A stretch of DNA of 64,000 nt from HKCCE3408 sp039183205. GTDB taxonomy: Bacteria > Pseudomonadota > Alphaproteobacteria > Rhodobacterales > Rhodobacteraceae. The notes under the pieces are model-generated. The model was given only the letters and a program-made list of their open reading frames with translations. It was not told where the DNA came from and made no database searches. Below, piece after piece: positions 49,586-58,891 of this stretch. A program made the translations under genes and the position numbers. The stretch covers positions 1 to 64,000 of the forward strand of contig JBCDBR010000011.1 of NCBI GenBank assembly GCA_039183205.1, given 5' to 3'. How positions within the stretch are numbered: the stretch's first letter is position 1; the number at the start of each line of letters is the position of its first letter.

Positions 49586-50737
49586 CTAGGCGTCGTGGAC
49601 GTAGTAGCGTCCGGGCGTGCCGGCCGCTTCTTCCAGCCGGCTGAACGTGTCCATAGAGCCTGCCAGATCAATCTTGAATTCGTCCCAATCGCTCAGCTGG
49701 TAGCCGCCCACGGATTCCCATTCTGCAAGCTGGTCGGCGCTGAGACTGTGGAATTCCACACCATTGGCGATAAGCTCCGCCATCGCGTAGGACCGCGCCG
49801 CTGGCACCTTCGCCAGGTTCTGCGCCTGGGTGATCTCACCGGCGAATTCGATCCCTTCTTGGACATCACCAGGCAAGCTCTCGAACCATTCCAGGTTGAT
49901 CGAATAAACCTGGCTGTCAGGCACGGCTTGCGTGAAGGTCACATGGCTCAGGATCTCGCCAAAACCGAAGACATGCAAGGCGCCAACCGACGGGTCGAGC
50001 GCGTCGGCCACACCTTGGCGGATTGCGGACGGCGTTTCGCCCCAAGCAACCGGCGTCGGGTTCGCACCGACCAAGCGGTAGTATTGCTGCAACATTGCCG
50101 ATCCCGGAACGCGGAACTTCACACCTTCCATATCGGCTGGGGTGATGATTGCGTTGCCACCTTGCCGAACCGCCACAACGCGCGGGTCGATCACGATGTA
50201 AAAGAGTGCCTTAAAGCCCGAATCCGCGATCCGCGGATCGACCTCGGACTTCCAAGCATCCGACGACGTGAGGTTGGTGAAACGCTGGTTGGAGCCGCAG
50301 AAATACGGCAGATTGATGAGGTCAACGACGCTTGCAAACGGGGCGAAGTTGGACAGAGAATGCTGCGCGCATTGGATTGTGCCGGTTTGCACCGCTTGTG
50401 CCAGCGCACCGCCCGCGCCGAGTTGGCCGCCAGGGGCCAAACGAACATAAACCTTGCCATTGGTCATGTTCTGAATGTTCTCTTTCAGGTCGAGCTGCAT
50501 GATCGGGTAACTGCGCGATGCGCCCAAGACGTAGGCTGTGGCCAATGTCATCACATGGTCTGCCGCGTTCTCACGCTCCCGCTCTTCTTGGGCGGTTTGC
50601 GCAACCGCGGCATCCGACCACAAAACGCCCGCCGCGCCCGCGACCATCGCCGCGGTAAAGCCGCCCGTTGCGGACAGTTTTAAGAAATTGCGCCGCTCGG
50701 CCGAAGCAAGCTCGGAACCTTGGTGCTTTTTGTCCAT
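49586..50737 (-). CDS. TRAP transporter binding protein of the sulfonate operon (Tat-exported)
   Basis: A 383-residue DctP protein. Residues 1-47 are a twin-arginine signal (ASAERRNFLKLSATGGFTAA, cleavage near AVAQ), less common for DctP proteins than a Sec signal. GGQLGAGGALAQAVQTGTIQCAQHSLSNFAPF and GVKFRVPGSAMLQQYYRLVGANPTPVAWGE are the ligand-binding segments; the arginine in FRVPGS is the usual carboxylate/sulfonate contact. It follows the small membrane protein gene by 26 bases and begins the transport part of the operon. Confidence 0.92.
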   Translation of the reverse strand: MDKKHQGSELASAERRNFLKLSATGGFTAAMVAGAAGVLWSDAAVAQTAQEERERENAADHVMTLATAYVLGASRSYPIMQLDLKENIQNMTNGKVYVRLAPGGQLGAGGALAQAVQTGTIQCAQHSLSNFAPFASVVDLINLPYFCGSNQRFTNLTSSDAWKSEVDPRIADSGFKALFYIVIDPRVVAVRQGGNAIITPADMEGVKFRVPGSAMLQQYYRLVGANPTPVAWGETPSAIRQGVADALDPSVGALHVFGFGEILSHVTFTQAVPDSQVYSINLEWFESLPGDVQEGIEFAGEITQAQNLAKVPAARSYAMAELIANGVEFHSLSADQLAEWESVGGYQLSDWDEFKIDLAGSMDTFSRLEEAAGTPGRYYVHDA

Positions 50738-50763
50738 CTCTCAACCTCCCTGAGATGTTCTGT

Positions 50764-50952
50764 TTAATCTTCCGCGTCGTGCTGTTGCGCCTGCGCTTCG
50801 CGCCGCAAAACATCTGCGACAAACGCGATTGAGGCGCAAAATAGCAGGACCATTTCCGCAACATTGCCTAACGGTGCTGCACCGCTGACGGAGCCAATCG
50901 CGACATTGACGACAAAACCCACAAGCAAAACTGCGGCGATCACCAAGCCCAT
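50764..50952 (-). CDS. Small two-helix membrane protein heading the sulfonate operon
   Basis: A 62-residue protein starting MGLVIAAVLLVGFVVNVAIG, with two hydrophobic stretches (about residues 2-21 and 31-48) and an acidic/polar tail (REAQAQQHDAED). ATG 50952 has an excellent GGGAGGAG site 3-4 bases further up, so translation is well supported; a GTG upstream would extend into the operator. It lies between the operators and dctP and is co-oriented with the operon. No family recognised; possibly a small TRAP accessory subunit. Confidence 0.6.
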   Translation of the reverse strand: MGLVIAAVLLVGFVVNVAIGSVSGAAPLGNVAEMVLLFCASIAFVADVLRREAQAQQHDAED

Positions 50953-50987
50953 AATCTCCTCCCACGACCTCGGATAATCGCCCTCTG

Positions 50988-51001
50988 TGTAAGCGCTTAC
51001 A
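50988..51001. promoter_or_regulatory. LacI-type operator 1 (perfect palindrome)
   Basis: TGTAAGCGCTTACA is a perfect 14-bp palindrome with the central CG of LacI-family sites (AAGCGCTT). It is 36 bases upstream of the operon's first start codon. Confidence 0.85.
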
Positions 51002-51009
51002 TTCACTGA

Positions 51010-51023
51010 TGCAAGCGCTTACA
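51010..51023. promoter_or_regulatory. LacI-type operator 2
   Basis: TGCAAGCGCTTACA repeats operator 1 with one mismatch; the centres are 22 bases apart. It is 66 bases from the lacI start, so one regulator bound to both sites could repress the operon and its own gene. Confidence 0.82.
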
Positions 51024-51088
51024 TCGAATGCTAGAAATTATTGCCGAAATCCTTAATAACAAAGCTGGTAACGAGCTTGGGACAGACG

Positions 51089-52138
51089 ATGCCAGAACGC
51101 GGCACCAATGACATCGTACGCAGCGGCGCCCCGACGTTAGAAGATGTCGCAGAGCAGGCCGGCGTGTCTACGGCGACCGTATCGCGGTGCCTGAACATGC
51201 CTGACCGGGTGACGAAATCCACCCGCGAACGGGTTTTGGCGGCGGTAAAAGAACTTGGCTATGCGCCCAATTTCGGCGCCCAAGCCCTGGCCGCAAAACG
51301 CACAAATACGTTCGGCGCGATCGTTCCAACCATGGAAAACGCAATCTTCGCCCGCGGGTTGCAGGCATTCCAAGAAGAACTGGGCCGACATGGCGTCACG
51401 CTATTGGTGGCCAGCGCGTCGTACAGCCCGGAACTTGAAGAAAACCAGATCAGGACACTCGTTGCCCGTGGCGCAGACGCGCTTTTGCTCATTGGTCATG
51501 ACCGTGATCCACAGATTTACCGGTTCCTGGAAACACGCGGCATCTCGTTTGTCGTGTCTTGGGTCTATGATCCTGATGCCCCCCATTTTTCAATCGGGTT
51601 TGACAACCGCGCCGCGATGCGTCGCCTGACCGAGAAGGTACTCGGGTTGGGCCATAAGGAAATCGGCTTCATCTCGGCACCGCGTGATGGCAATGACCGC
51701 GCGCGGGCCCGCTATGATGGTGCGGCAGATGCCGTGCGCGCGGTCGGACTGTCTGCCGCGACACTGAAGGTGATCGAGACGCCCTATTCGATCGCAAATG
51801 GCGGAGATGCCTTCGAAGAACTGGTGCAGGAAACGGGGGTAACCGCGGTGCTTTGTGGGAACGACGTTTTGGCGGCAGGTGCCTTAAAACGCGCCGCCTC
51901 TATGTCAATTTGCGTGCCCAAGGACGTTTCGGTGACGGGTTTTGACGACATTGAAATTGCCGATATCGTGACCCCGGGCCTGACCACGATCCACGTTCCG
52001 CATCGGGAAATGGGGCGCCGGTCCGCGCAAGCCCTGATCGCGATGCGCAACGGCACCGCCGTGGGCCACAGCGTCGAGCTGAAGGCCGAGATCAAATGGC
52101 GCAGCACGCTTGGACCGGTTCAGCCGCAGCAAAGCTAA
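51089..52138 (+). CDS. LacI-family transcriptional regulator of the sulfonate operon
   Basis: A 349-residue LacI protein. PTLEDVAEQAGVSTATVSRCLNMPDRVTKSTRERVLAAVKELGYAPN (residues about 14-60) is the helix-turn-helix plus hinge; the ribose-binding-like effector domain follows with TVIHVPHREMGRRSAQAL-type C-terminus. The start is ATG 51089. Divergent from the sulfonate operon across a gap with two matching palindromes, so it almost certainly controls it; the inducer is probably DHPS or sulfolactate. Known DHPS clusters more often carry GntR or IclR-type regulators. Confidence 0.92.
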   Translation: MPERGTNDIVRSGAPTLEDVAEQAGVSTATVSRCLNMPDRVTKSTRERVLAAVKELGYAPNFGAQALAAKRTNTFGAIVPTMENAIFARGLQAFQEELGRHGVTLLVASASYSPELEENQIRTLVARGADALLLIGHDRDPQIYRFLETRGISFVVSWVYDPDAPHFSIGFDNRAAMRRLTEKVLGLGHKEIGFISAPRDGNDRARARYDGAADAVRAVGLSAATLKVIETPYSIANGGDAFEELVQETGVTAVLCGNDVLAAGALKRAASMSICVPKDVSVTGFDDIEIADIVTPGLTTIHVPHREMGRRSAQALIAMRNGTAVGHSVELKAEIKWRSTLGPVQPQQS

Positions 52139-52231
52139 GCCCGGGCAGGTTATGCGTTCTGCCCTTTCGCCGAGTTGCGCGGCACGATACCATCGCGGCC
52201 CAACGACATCTGAAGATGCAGGCCGCCGATC

Positions 52232-53215
52232 TTGTCGCAAAACTTCAACGTTCTGGTCATCGGGCAAGCCGGCCGTTTGCAATACCAAGCGGCCTTATTC
52301 TGCGCGTCGCTGCGCCGATTTTCGCCATCTTTTTCGGGTCGCCTTTTTGTGGCCGAACCGCAGCCAGGGCCACTTTGGCCGAAGGATCCCAGGATAAACG
52401 ATACCGGCATCCGGGCGGTTCTAGACCGCCTAAGCGCGGAGATTTTACCGTTTGAAAACCGCAGTTTCGGGCACGCTTACCCGTATGGCAACAAGATCGA
52501 AGCGCTGGCTGCATTACCGCCGGAGCCATTTGTGTTCTTTGACAGCGACACCTTGATCACCGGCGAATTGCAAGACGTCCCATTTGATTTCGCTAAACCG
52601 TCAGCCTCGCTCCGGCGGGAAGGAACTTGGCCCAAGATTGAGCTCTACGGTCCGGGGTATTCGGAAATATGGGGGGCGCTTTACGACAAATTCGGGTTGG
52701 ATTTTCAATCTTCGCTCGATTTGAGCTATCCCGACGAATATTGGCAGCGGTATTTGTACTTTAACGCCGGCTACTATTTTTATGAAAATCCAAAGAAATT
52801 TTTCGATAAATTCTTGGAATTCGCCGTTGCGATCCGCGATGATCCGCCGTCGGAGCTTGTGTGCCAATCGCTCAACCCTTGGTTGGATCAGGTCGCTCTG
52901 CCCCTGGTCATCCATGCGTTGGGCGGCGGGCGGGACTGCCTGGCCCCGGGCTGGCTTGACGGCTCAGTGTCGTGCCACTACCGGAACATGTCGTTGCTTT
53001 ACGCAAGGGAAAGTGACGAGGTCGTCGCCGCGCTTGAAGACGTCGCTGGGCCCAATTGGCTGAAAAAGGTCCTGAAATCGGATGAGCCGATGCGACGCAT
53101 GGTCTATCAAGGCAAAGGCACAAAGGCGCGCGCCCTGTTTGACCAGAACGCATTGCCCCGACGCGAACAATCGATCAGGAACACACTTAAACGCGAAAAA
53201 CTCTGGCTGCGATGA
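52232..53215 (+). CDS. Glycosyltransferase-like protein of unknown specificity
   Basis: A 327-residue protein that opens with a Rossmann-like strand (SQNFNVLVIGQAGRLQYQAALFCASLRR) and has a DxD motif in FVFFDSDTLITGEL near residue 105, the nucleotide-sugar/metal site of GT-A fold enzymes. Later blocks (RYLYFNAGYYFYENPKKFFDKFLEF, SLNPWLDQVALPLVIHALGGG) resemble glycosyltransferase families that read NAG-Y-F and DQ. The best start is a TTG at 52232. No signal peptide. It stands alone between the LacI gene and clpX; acceptor and donor are unknown. Confidence 0.6.
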   Translation: MSQNFNVLVIGQAGRLQYQAALFCASLRRFSPSFSGRLFVAEPQPGPLWPKDPRINDTGIRAVLDRLSAEILPFENRSFGHAYPYGNKIEALAALPPEPFVFFDSDTLITGELQDVPFDFAKPSASLRREGTWPKIELYGPGYSEIWGALYDKFGLDFQSSLDLSYPDEYWQRYLYFNAGYYFYENPKKFFDKFLEFAVAIRDDPPSELVCQSLNPWLDQVALPLVIHALGGGRDCLAPGWLDGSVSCHYRNMSLLYARESDEVVAALEDVAGPNWLKKVLKSDEPMRRMVYQGKGTKARALFDQNALPRREQSIRNTLKREKLWLR

Positions 53216-53267
53216 CGTTTAGGGGGAATTGTTCAAGTCGCGCGCAGCGGATCGAAACCCTGGGCGG

Positions 53268-54530
53268 CTAGCTCGCGCTTGCCGGCTCATCCTTGCGGTC
53301 AGAATAGATCAGCAGTGGCGCCTTGTCAGAATTAACAGCCTCTTCGTTGACGACGACCTCATCAACGTTTTCGGTACCTGGCAGATCGAACATCGTCTCC
53401 AGCAGGATGTCTTCCATGATGGACCGCAAGCCGCGCGCGCCCGTCTTGCGTTCGATCGCACGGTTGGCAATCGCGGTGAGCGCATCGTCGGTGAAGGTCA
53501 GCTTTGCATCTTCAAGTTCAAAGAGCCGTTGATATTGCTTCACCAAGGCGTTCTTGGGGGCTGTAAGGATTGTCACAAGGGCATCTTCATCCAAATCCTG
53601 AAGCGTCGCGATCACCGGCAAACGGCCCACAAATTCGGGGATCAAACCGAATTTCAACAGGTCCTCAGGCTCAAGCTCGGTAAACAACTCCCCCACGCCG
53701 CGGGCATCGGGGTCTTTGACGTCGGCACCAAAGCCCATCGCCGAGCCTTTGCCGCGCTGCGCAATGATCTTTTCAAGACCCGCGAACGCGCCACCGCAAA
53801 TGAACAGGATATTGGTTGTATCGACCTGAAGAAATTCCTGCTGCGGATGCTTGCGCCCACCTTGCGGCGGTACGGACGCAACGGTGCCTTCCATGATCTT
53901 CAACAGCGCCTGTTGCACGCCTTCGCCCGAGACGTCCCGCGTGATCGACGGATTGTCGGATTTGCGGGTGATCTTGTCGACCTCGTCGATATAGACGATG
54001 CCGCGCTGCGCTCGATCGACATTGTATTCCGAGGCCTGAAGCAGTTTGAGGATGATATTCTCGACATCCTCACCGACATAACCAGCCTCGGTCAGCGTCG
54101 TCGCGTCGGCCATCGTAAAGGGCACATCCAAAATGCGTGCCAGCGTCTGCGCGAGCAACGTCTTGCCGCAGCCGGTTGGTCCGATCAGCAAAATGTTGGA
54201 CTTCGCCAGCTCTATGTCCGACTTTCCGGCCTGGTTCAGCCGTTTGTAGTGATTGTGCACGGCAACCGACAGCACGCGCTTGGCATGGGCCTGACCAATG
54301 ACGTAATCGTCCAACACGTCGCAGATCTCCCGCGGCGTCGGCACCCCATCGGAGGATTTGAGACCGGTGGATTTGGTCTCTTCCCGGATGATGTCCATGC
54401 ATAGCTCGACACATTCGTCACAGATGAAGACGGTCGGCCCCGCAATCAGCTTCCGCACTTCATGCTGGCTTTTGCCGCAAAACGAGCAGTACAGCGTGTT
54501 TTTGGAATCTCCGCCCGACGAATTTGCCAT
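53268..54530 (-). CDS. clpX: ATP-dependent Clp protease ATP-binding subunit ClpX
   Basis: A 420-residue AAA+ unfoldase. The N-terminal zinc-binding domain has the Cys4 pattern (YCSFCGKS and FICDECVELC); Walker A is GPTGCGKT and Walker B IVYIDEVDKI; the sensor/IGF loop region and the C-terminal domain (LITGARGLRSIMEDILLETMF-type) are intact. Start taken at MANSSGGDSK (54530), the standard N-terminus; a GTG two codons earlier is not needed. It delivers substrates to ClpP, encoded upstream on the same strand after 142 bases. Confidence 0.97.
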   Translation of the reverse strand: MANSSGGDSKNTLYCSFCGKSQHEVRKLIAGPTVFICDECVELCMDIIREETKSTGLKSSDGVPTPREICDVLDDYVIGQAHAKRVLSVAVHNHYKRLNQAGKSDIELAKSNILLIGPTGCGKTLLAQTLARILDVPFTMADATTLTEAGYVGEDVENIILKLLQASEYNVDRAQRGIVYIDEVDKITRKSDNPSITRDVSGEGVQQALLKIMEGTVASVPPQGGRKHPQQEFLQVDTTNILFICGGAFAGLEKIIAQRGKGSAMGFGADVKDPDARGVGELFTELEPEDLLKFGLIPEFVGRLPVIATLQDLDEDALVTILTAPKNALVKQYQRLFELEDAKLTFTDDALTAIANRAIERKTGARGLRSIMEDILLETMFDLPGTENVDEVVVNEEAVNSDKAPLLIYSDRKDEPASAS

Positions 54531-54672
54531 ATTCACTACCTCAAGGTCTTATCAGACTATTGCAGTCTGCGAATGCCGACCCCCCTGCCGTGCTTTTCCG
54601 CAGCCTAGTGCAGCGCAAGGCCGGTCACAATCGCAAAATTCAACGCCGATGACCGCACGCACCCCCGTCGCG

Positions 54673-55305
54673 CTAGCTTGCCGCATCGCCGACCGCATCG
54701 CGGTTTTCGACAATTTCATCAATAAGTCCCCAGGCCTTAGCCTCTTCGGGATCCATGAAATTGTCGCGCTCCAAACCGTCGATTACTGTTTCCAGCTTTT
54801 GTCCGGTATGTTTCACGTAAATTTCATTGAGCCTGGTTTTCAGTTTTTGGGTCTCAGCAGCGTGAATCATGATGTCGGTGGCTTGGCCCTGGTACCCGCC
54901 TGAGGGCTGATGCACCATGATCCGACTATTGGGCAGCGAAAAGCGCATTCCAGGCTCTCCCGCCGCCAATAACAGCGAGCCCATCGACGCCGCTTGGCCC
55001 ACCACCAGCGTCGAAATCTTGGGCTTGATGTATTGCATCGTGTCGTAAATCGACAATCCGCTGGTAACCAATCCGCCAGGGCTGTTGATATACATCGAGA
55101 TTTCTTTGGAGGGGTTTTCCGCCTCCAAGTGCAAAAGCTGCGCCACGATCAGCGAGCTCACTCCGTCATGGACGGGACCCGATAGAAAAACGATCCGCTC
55201 CTTCAAAAGGCGCGAAAAAATGTCATAGGCGCGTTCACCGCGGCTGGTTTGTTCGACCACCATGGGAACGAGCGTATTCATGTATGTGTGATAGGGGTCA
55301 GTCAT
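54673..55305 (-). CDS. clpP: ATP-dependent Clp protease proteolytic subunit ClpP
   Basis: A 210-residue serine protease. The catalytic triad is Ser107 (GQAASMGSLLL), His132 (RIMVHQPSGG) and Asp181 (LERDNFMDPEEA). The start MTDPYHTYMNTLVPMVVEQTSRGER is the canonical alphaproteobacterial N-terminus; the long frame in front is spurious. It forms the 14-mer degradation chamber with ClpX. The order clpP-clpX is conserved. Confidence 0.98.
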   Translation of the reverse strand: MTDPYHTYMNTLVPMVVEQTSRGERAYDIFSRLLKERIVFLSGPVHDGVSSLIVAQLLHLEAENPSKEISMYINSPGGLVTSGLSIYDTMQYIKPKISTLVVGQAASMGSLLLAAGEPGMRFSLPNSRIMVHQPSGGYQGQATDIMIHAAETQKLKTRLNEIYVKHTGQKLETVIDGLERDNFMDPEEAKAWGLIDEIVENRDAVGDAAS

Positions 55306-55894
55306 CTCACCTGCCTGCGGCCTTGTGTTGGATCGCGTAACTCTTAGGGGTGTGCCCAGGGGCCTGCAAGGGCGTACCGCCATAAGCCGCCACGGCACCA
55401 TAAGGCGCCGTGGGTTATCAACGCGTGAAGTGGCGCCCCATTGGCAATTTACAAGGGGCTGGTCCGCAAATGGGCGAGAATTCAGGCTGGCCGTTCGACA
55501 TGGCAAGGCTGGCGACGCGCAGAATTGCGGTTAGGCGTTTGACATCGCGGCGTCCTATTGACCGTGTCGCCCAAGCCTGATTTGGCAAGAGCGACCATTG
55601 ATGGTTCACGCATCACGCATGATCAACGACGGCGCAACCGAGCGGTCCTTGTGCCCGCATAACTGTCAGGAGAACTTGTGACCGGGACGCAATCGGATAT
55701 CCCCTTTTTGCCACTTCGCCGCCGGACTTGGCCCGGACTTGGTGTTGTGTGGCATATGTGCAAAGCATGGTTTGAATGAGCGTTACAATGCAGCGCATGG
55801 CGTGTCCAACCAATCGGTGCAGCAGACCATGTACCGCGCCTAAATGTGCCGTCTCAACCGCAAGCCGGTGCGCAACCAACCCGCCTCAGATGTC
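55306..55894. other. Divergent gap between clpP and the thioesterase
   Basis: 589 bases without a supportable gene; the frames present are arginine-rich, and none matches a family. Both flanking genes are transcribed outwards, so the clpP and tesB promoters lie here. I see no recognisable heat-shock -35/-10 pair or RNA structure. Confidence 0.4.
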
Positions 55895-56761
55895 ATGAGC
55901 GATGCCGTCGAAACGCTGATCAATCTCCTCCGCGTCGAGCAATTGGACGACAATTTGTTTCGGGGCACCGGTGCGGGCGGTGAAACGGCGCGGCGGATAT
56001 TTGGCGGGCAGGTTGTGGCTCAGGCCTTGGCAGCAGCATGCCAAACCGTGCCGGGTGACCGCGCCGCGCATTCGCTTCACGCATATTTCATGCGCCCTGG
56101 CGATCCGAGCCGACCCGTGATCTACGAAGTCGATCGGGCGCGGGATGGAGGCTCGTTTACCACGCGCCGCGTCGTGGCCATTCAAGGCGGCCAGCAAATC
56201 CTGAACCTATCGACGAGCTTTCACATCGATGAGCCGGGGCTGGCCCACCAGCACCATATGACCGACGCGCCACCGCCGGATGGTCTGGCCCCGCGCGAGG
56301 CGTTCAAGGCCGCGTTGGCCGAACGGGCAGCCCCCGAACGTCGCGCAGACATTTTGCGGCCCTCCGCGATCGAGATAAGGCCCATCGACCCGGTTGACTA
56401 TATCGATCCCGACCCGGTGTCAGACCGACACGCTGCTTGGATCCGCCTTGCGCGCGACCCAGGCCCGCTGGCGCCCTGGCAAGAACGGGCGGTTTTGGCT
56501 TACGCCTCTGACATGATGCTCCTGTGGTCGGCGCTCCGTCCCCATGGCGAAAGTGGGTATAGCGGGCGTGTGATGACAGCCAGCCTCGACCATGCTGTCT
56601 GGTTCCACACGCTGCCCCATTTTTCCGATTGGCACCTTTACGTTATGGAAAGCCCCTGGACCAGCGGTGCGCGCGCGTTGACGCGCGGACAGATCTTTAA
56701 CCTATCTGGGGGCCTTGTCGCATCGGTGGCACAAGAAGGGTTGATCCGGCCAATCAAGTAA
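55895..56761 (+). CDS. tesB: Acyl-CoA thioesterase II (TesB)
   Basis: A 288-residue double hot-dog thioesterase. The start MSDAVETLINLLRVEQLDDNLFRG at 55895 is the typical TesB beginning. FGGQVVAQALAAACQTV, HSLHAYFMRPGDPSRPVIYEVDRARDGGSFTTRRVVAIQGG and LDHAVWFHTLPHFSDWHLY are family blocks; the catalytic Asp/Thr/Gln relay is consistent (Asp in MTASLDHAVWFH). It hydrolyses acyl-CoAs to fatty acids and CoA. First gene of a plus-strand run of acyl-CoA genes. Confidence 0.95.
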   Translation: MSDAVETLINLLRVEQLDDNLFRGTGAGGETARRIFGGQVVAQALAAACQTVPGDRAAHSLHAYFMRPGDPSRPVIYEVDRARDGGSFTTRRVVAIQGGQQILNLSTSFHIDEPGLAHQHHMTDAPPPDGLAPREAFKAALAERAAPERRADILRPSAIEIRPIDPVDYIDPDPVSDRHAAWIRLARDPGPLAPWQERAVLAYASDMMLLWSALRPHGESGYSGRVMTASLDHAVWFHTLPHFSDWHLYVMESPWTSGARALTRGQIFNLSGGLVASVAQEGLIRPIK

Positions 56762-56824
56762 TTGGCGAAAACTGCGACTTGGCCTTTGATCATAGCTGCG
56801 CCATGTTGCCGGCGGGAGGCTGTA

Positions 56825-58891
56825 ATGACCGAGGTTGTAGTCACCGAAATCATTGGCGCTGTGGGGCTGATTGCGCTCCAGAATCCACCGGTCAATGCAG
56901 CCGGCGCGGCACTTCGCGCGGGTCTCGTTGCGGCCATCGAGACCTTGGAATGCGACCCCGATATCCGTGCCATTGCGCTTTACGGCGTTGGTCGCAGTTT
57001 CATCGCCGGCGCCGATATCAAGGAATTTGGGAAGCCGCCGTCAGAGCCGCTCCTGCCGGATGTTTGCAACCGCCTCGAGGCCAGCACTAAGCCCAGCGTG
57101 GCGGTGCTGCATGGTGCGGCCTTGGGTGGTGGGCTTGAGGTTGCGATCTCTGCACATGCGCGGGTGGCGCTGCCGGGTGTCCAGCTTGGCTTTCCGGAGG
57201 TCACATTAGGTATTATTCCCGGCGCCGGCGGCACACAGCGCGCACCAAGACTGATCGGCATTCCAGCCGCGCTGGACCTAATCACAACCGGCAGACGGAT
57301 CGGCCCTGAAGAGGCGCTGTCACTTGGCTTGATCGACCGTATCGAAACCGGCGCGCCACGCGAGGTCGCATTGACCCAAGCAAGGGCCGTTTTGGCCGGG
57401 GACCTGCCCAGACGGGTCACCGGCGCGCTGTCTGTCGCGCAAGACGGCAACGGCTTGGCGGCCGCTCGGGCGAAGCTCTCCAATACCAAGGGGGTCACGG
57501 CCCCGTTGCGCGCGATCGACGCCGTAGCGGCGAGCACGGGGCCAATGGCAGAGGGGCTGGCCAAGGAACGGGCCATCTTCAACGACTGCCTCAACACACC
57601 GGAACGGGCTGGGCTTGTTCATGCCTTCTTTGCCGAGCGAGCCGCCGGCAAGGTCCCAACAGGCGCCAAATCCAGGAACGTCGCCCATATCGGCGTTATC
57701 GGCGCAGGCACGATGGGCAGCGGCATCGCCACGGCCTGCTTGATGGCCGGCTTCGCCGTGACGGTCGTCGAAAAGGATCAAACGGTCCTGACCAAAGGCC
57801 AAAAGGCAATTGGCCGCAATCTCGACGGCGCGGTCAAGCGCGGCAAAGTTTCAGCCGCAGCGCGCGCCGATATCCAATTAACCGGCGCTGCCGACATCGG
57901 CGCGATTGGCAAAGCCGATCTGGTGATTGAGGCTGTTTTCGAAGAAATGGACGTCAAGAAAACCGTTCTCAAAGAGATCGAAGGCAGCTGCCCGAGCGCC
58001 ATCTTGGCCACGAATACCTCGTATCTCGACATCAACGAGATGGCGCGCGCGCTCAATGCGCCTGAGCGTCTAATCGGGCTGCATTTCTTCTCTCCTGCAC
58101 ATATCATGCGGCTTTTGGAAGTCGTGGTGGCAGATCGGACGTCTCCGGAGGCCATCGCGACGGCCTTTGCCCTTGCCAAAAAGCTCAGGAAAGTTGCCGT
58201 AGCATCGCAGGTCGGTGAAGGTTTCATTGGCAACCGGATCATGTCCGCCTACCGCAAAGCGGCGGATTTTATGTTGCTTGACGGCGCCTCCGTCAGCCAG
58301 ATCGACGCAGCCATTCGGGGCTTTGGCTTTGCCATGGGACCGTTTGAAATGGCCGACCTTGCCGGTCTGGATATCTCTTGGGCCGCGCGAAAAAGGCTCG
58401 CCGCGACCCGCGATCCGGCGCACCGATACCACGGGGATTTGGGCGATGCGCTTTGTTCAGCGGGCGCAATGGGACGCAAGGCCGCGCTTGGCTATTATGA
58501 TTATGCCAGCGACGCACCGAAGGAGAACCCAAAATTACCGGACATGCTGGCCGATATTCGCCACGCCCAAAAGATCACCCCGCGCCCTTATTCCAACGAC
58601 GAGATCATTGCGCGTTACACCACCGCGATGATCGCCGAGGCGGCCCGGGTATTAGCCGATGGCATTGCGGCGCGGCCTATCGATATCGATGCGGTGTTTC
58701 TGTTTGGCTATGGCTTCCCGCGCTGGCGCGGCGGTCCGATGTTCTTTGCCGATACGTTGGGGCCCGCCAGCCTCGTTGCGCACCTAACGCAACTGCAAAC
58801 GGAAGATCGCCATTTTTGGGCGACCCCACCGCTTCTGGCACAATTGGTGCGCGACAATAGGCAGTTTATGCACCTAAATTCGGAGGCTTAA
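56825..58891 (+). CDS. Enoyl-CoA hydratase / 3-hydroxyacyl-CoA dehydrogenase fusion (FadJ/FadB-like)
   Basis: A 688-residue two-enzyme beta-oxidation protein. Residues 1-190 form the crotonase domain (SFIAGADIKEFGK, VAVLHGAALGGGLEVAISAHARVALPG, PEVTLGIIPGAGGTQRAPRLIG), residues about 285-465 the NAD-binding 3-hydroxyacyl-CoA dehydrogenase (GVIGAGTMGSGIATACL; LFSPAHIMRLLEVV region), and the end the C-terminal helical dehydrogenase domain. It hydrates trans-2-enoyl-CoA and oxidises the product. Followed by acyl-CoA dehydrogenases in the same direction. No thiolase gene is in the window. Confidence 0.95.
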   Translation: MTEVVVTEIIGAVGLIALQNPPVNAAGAALRAGLVAAIETLECDPDIRAIALYGVGRSFIAGADIKEFGKPPSEPLLPDVCNRLEASTKPSVAVLHGAALGGGLEVAISAHARVALPGVQLGFPEVTLGIIPGAGGTQRAPRLIGIPAALDLITTGRRIGPEEALSLGLIDRIETGAPREVALTQARAVLAGDLPRRVTGALSVAQDGNGLAAARAKLSNTKGVTAPLRAIDAVAASTGPMAEGLAKERAIFNDCLNTPERAGLVHAFFAERAAGKVPTGAKSRNVAHIGVIGAGTMGSGIATACLMAGFAVTVVEKDQTVLTKGQKAIGRNLDGAVKRGKVSAAARADIQLTGAADIGAIGKADLVIEAVFEEMDVKKTVLKEIEGSCPSAILATNTSYLDINEMARALNAPERLIGLHFFSPAHIMRLLEVVVADRTSPEAIATAFALAKKLRKVAVASQVGEGFIGNRIMSAYRKAADFMLLDGASVSQIDAAIRGFGFAMGPFEMADLAGLDISWAARKRLAATRDPAHRYHGDLGDALCSAGAMGRKAALGYYDYASDAPKENPKLPDMLADIRHAQKITPRPYSNDEIIARYTTAMIAEAARVLADGIAARPIDIDAVFLFGYGFPRWRGGPMFFADTLGPASLVAHLTQLQTEDRHFWATPPLLAQLVRDNRQFMHLNSEA

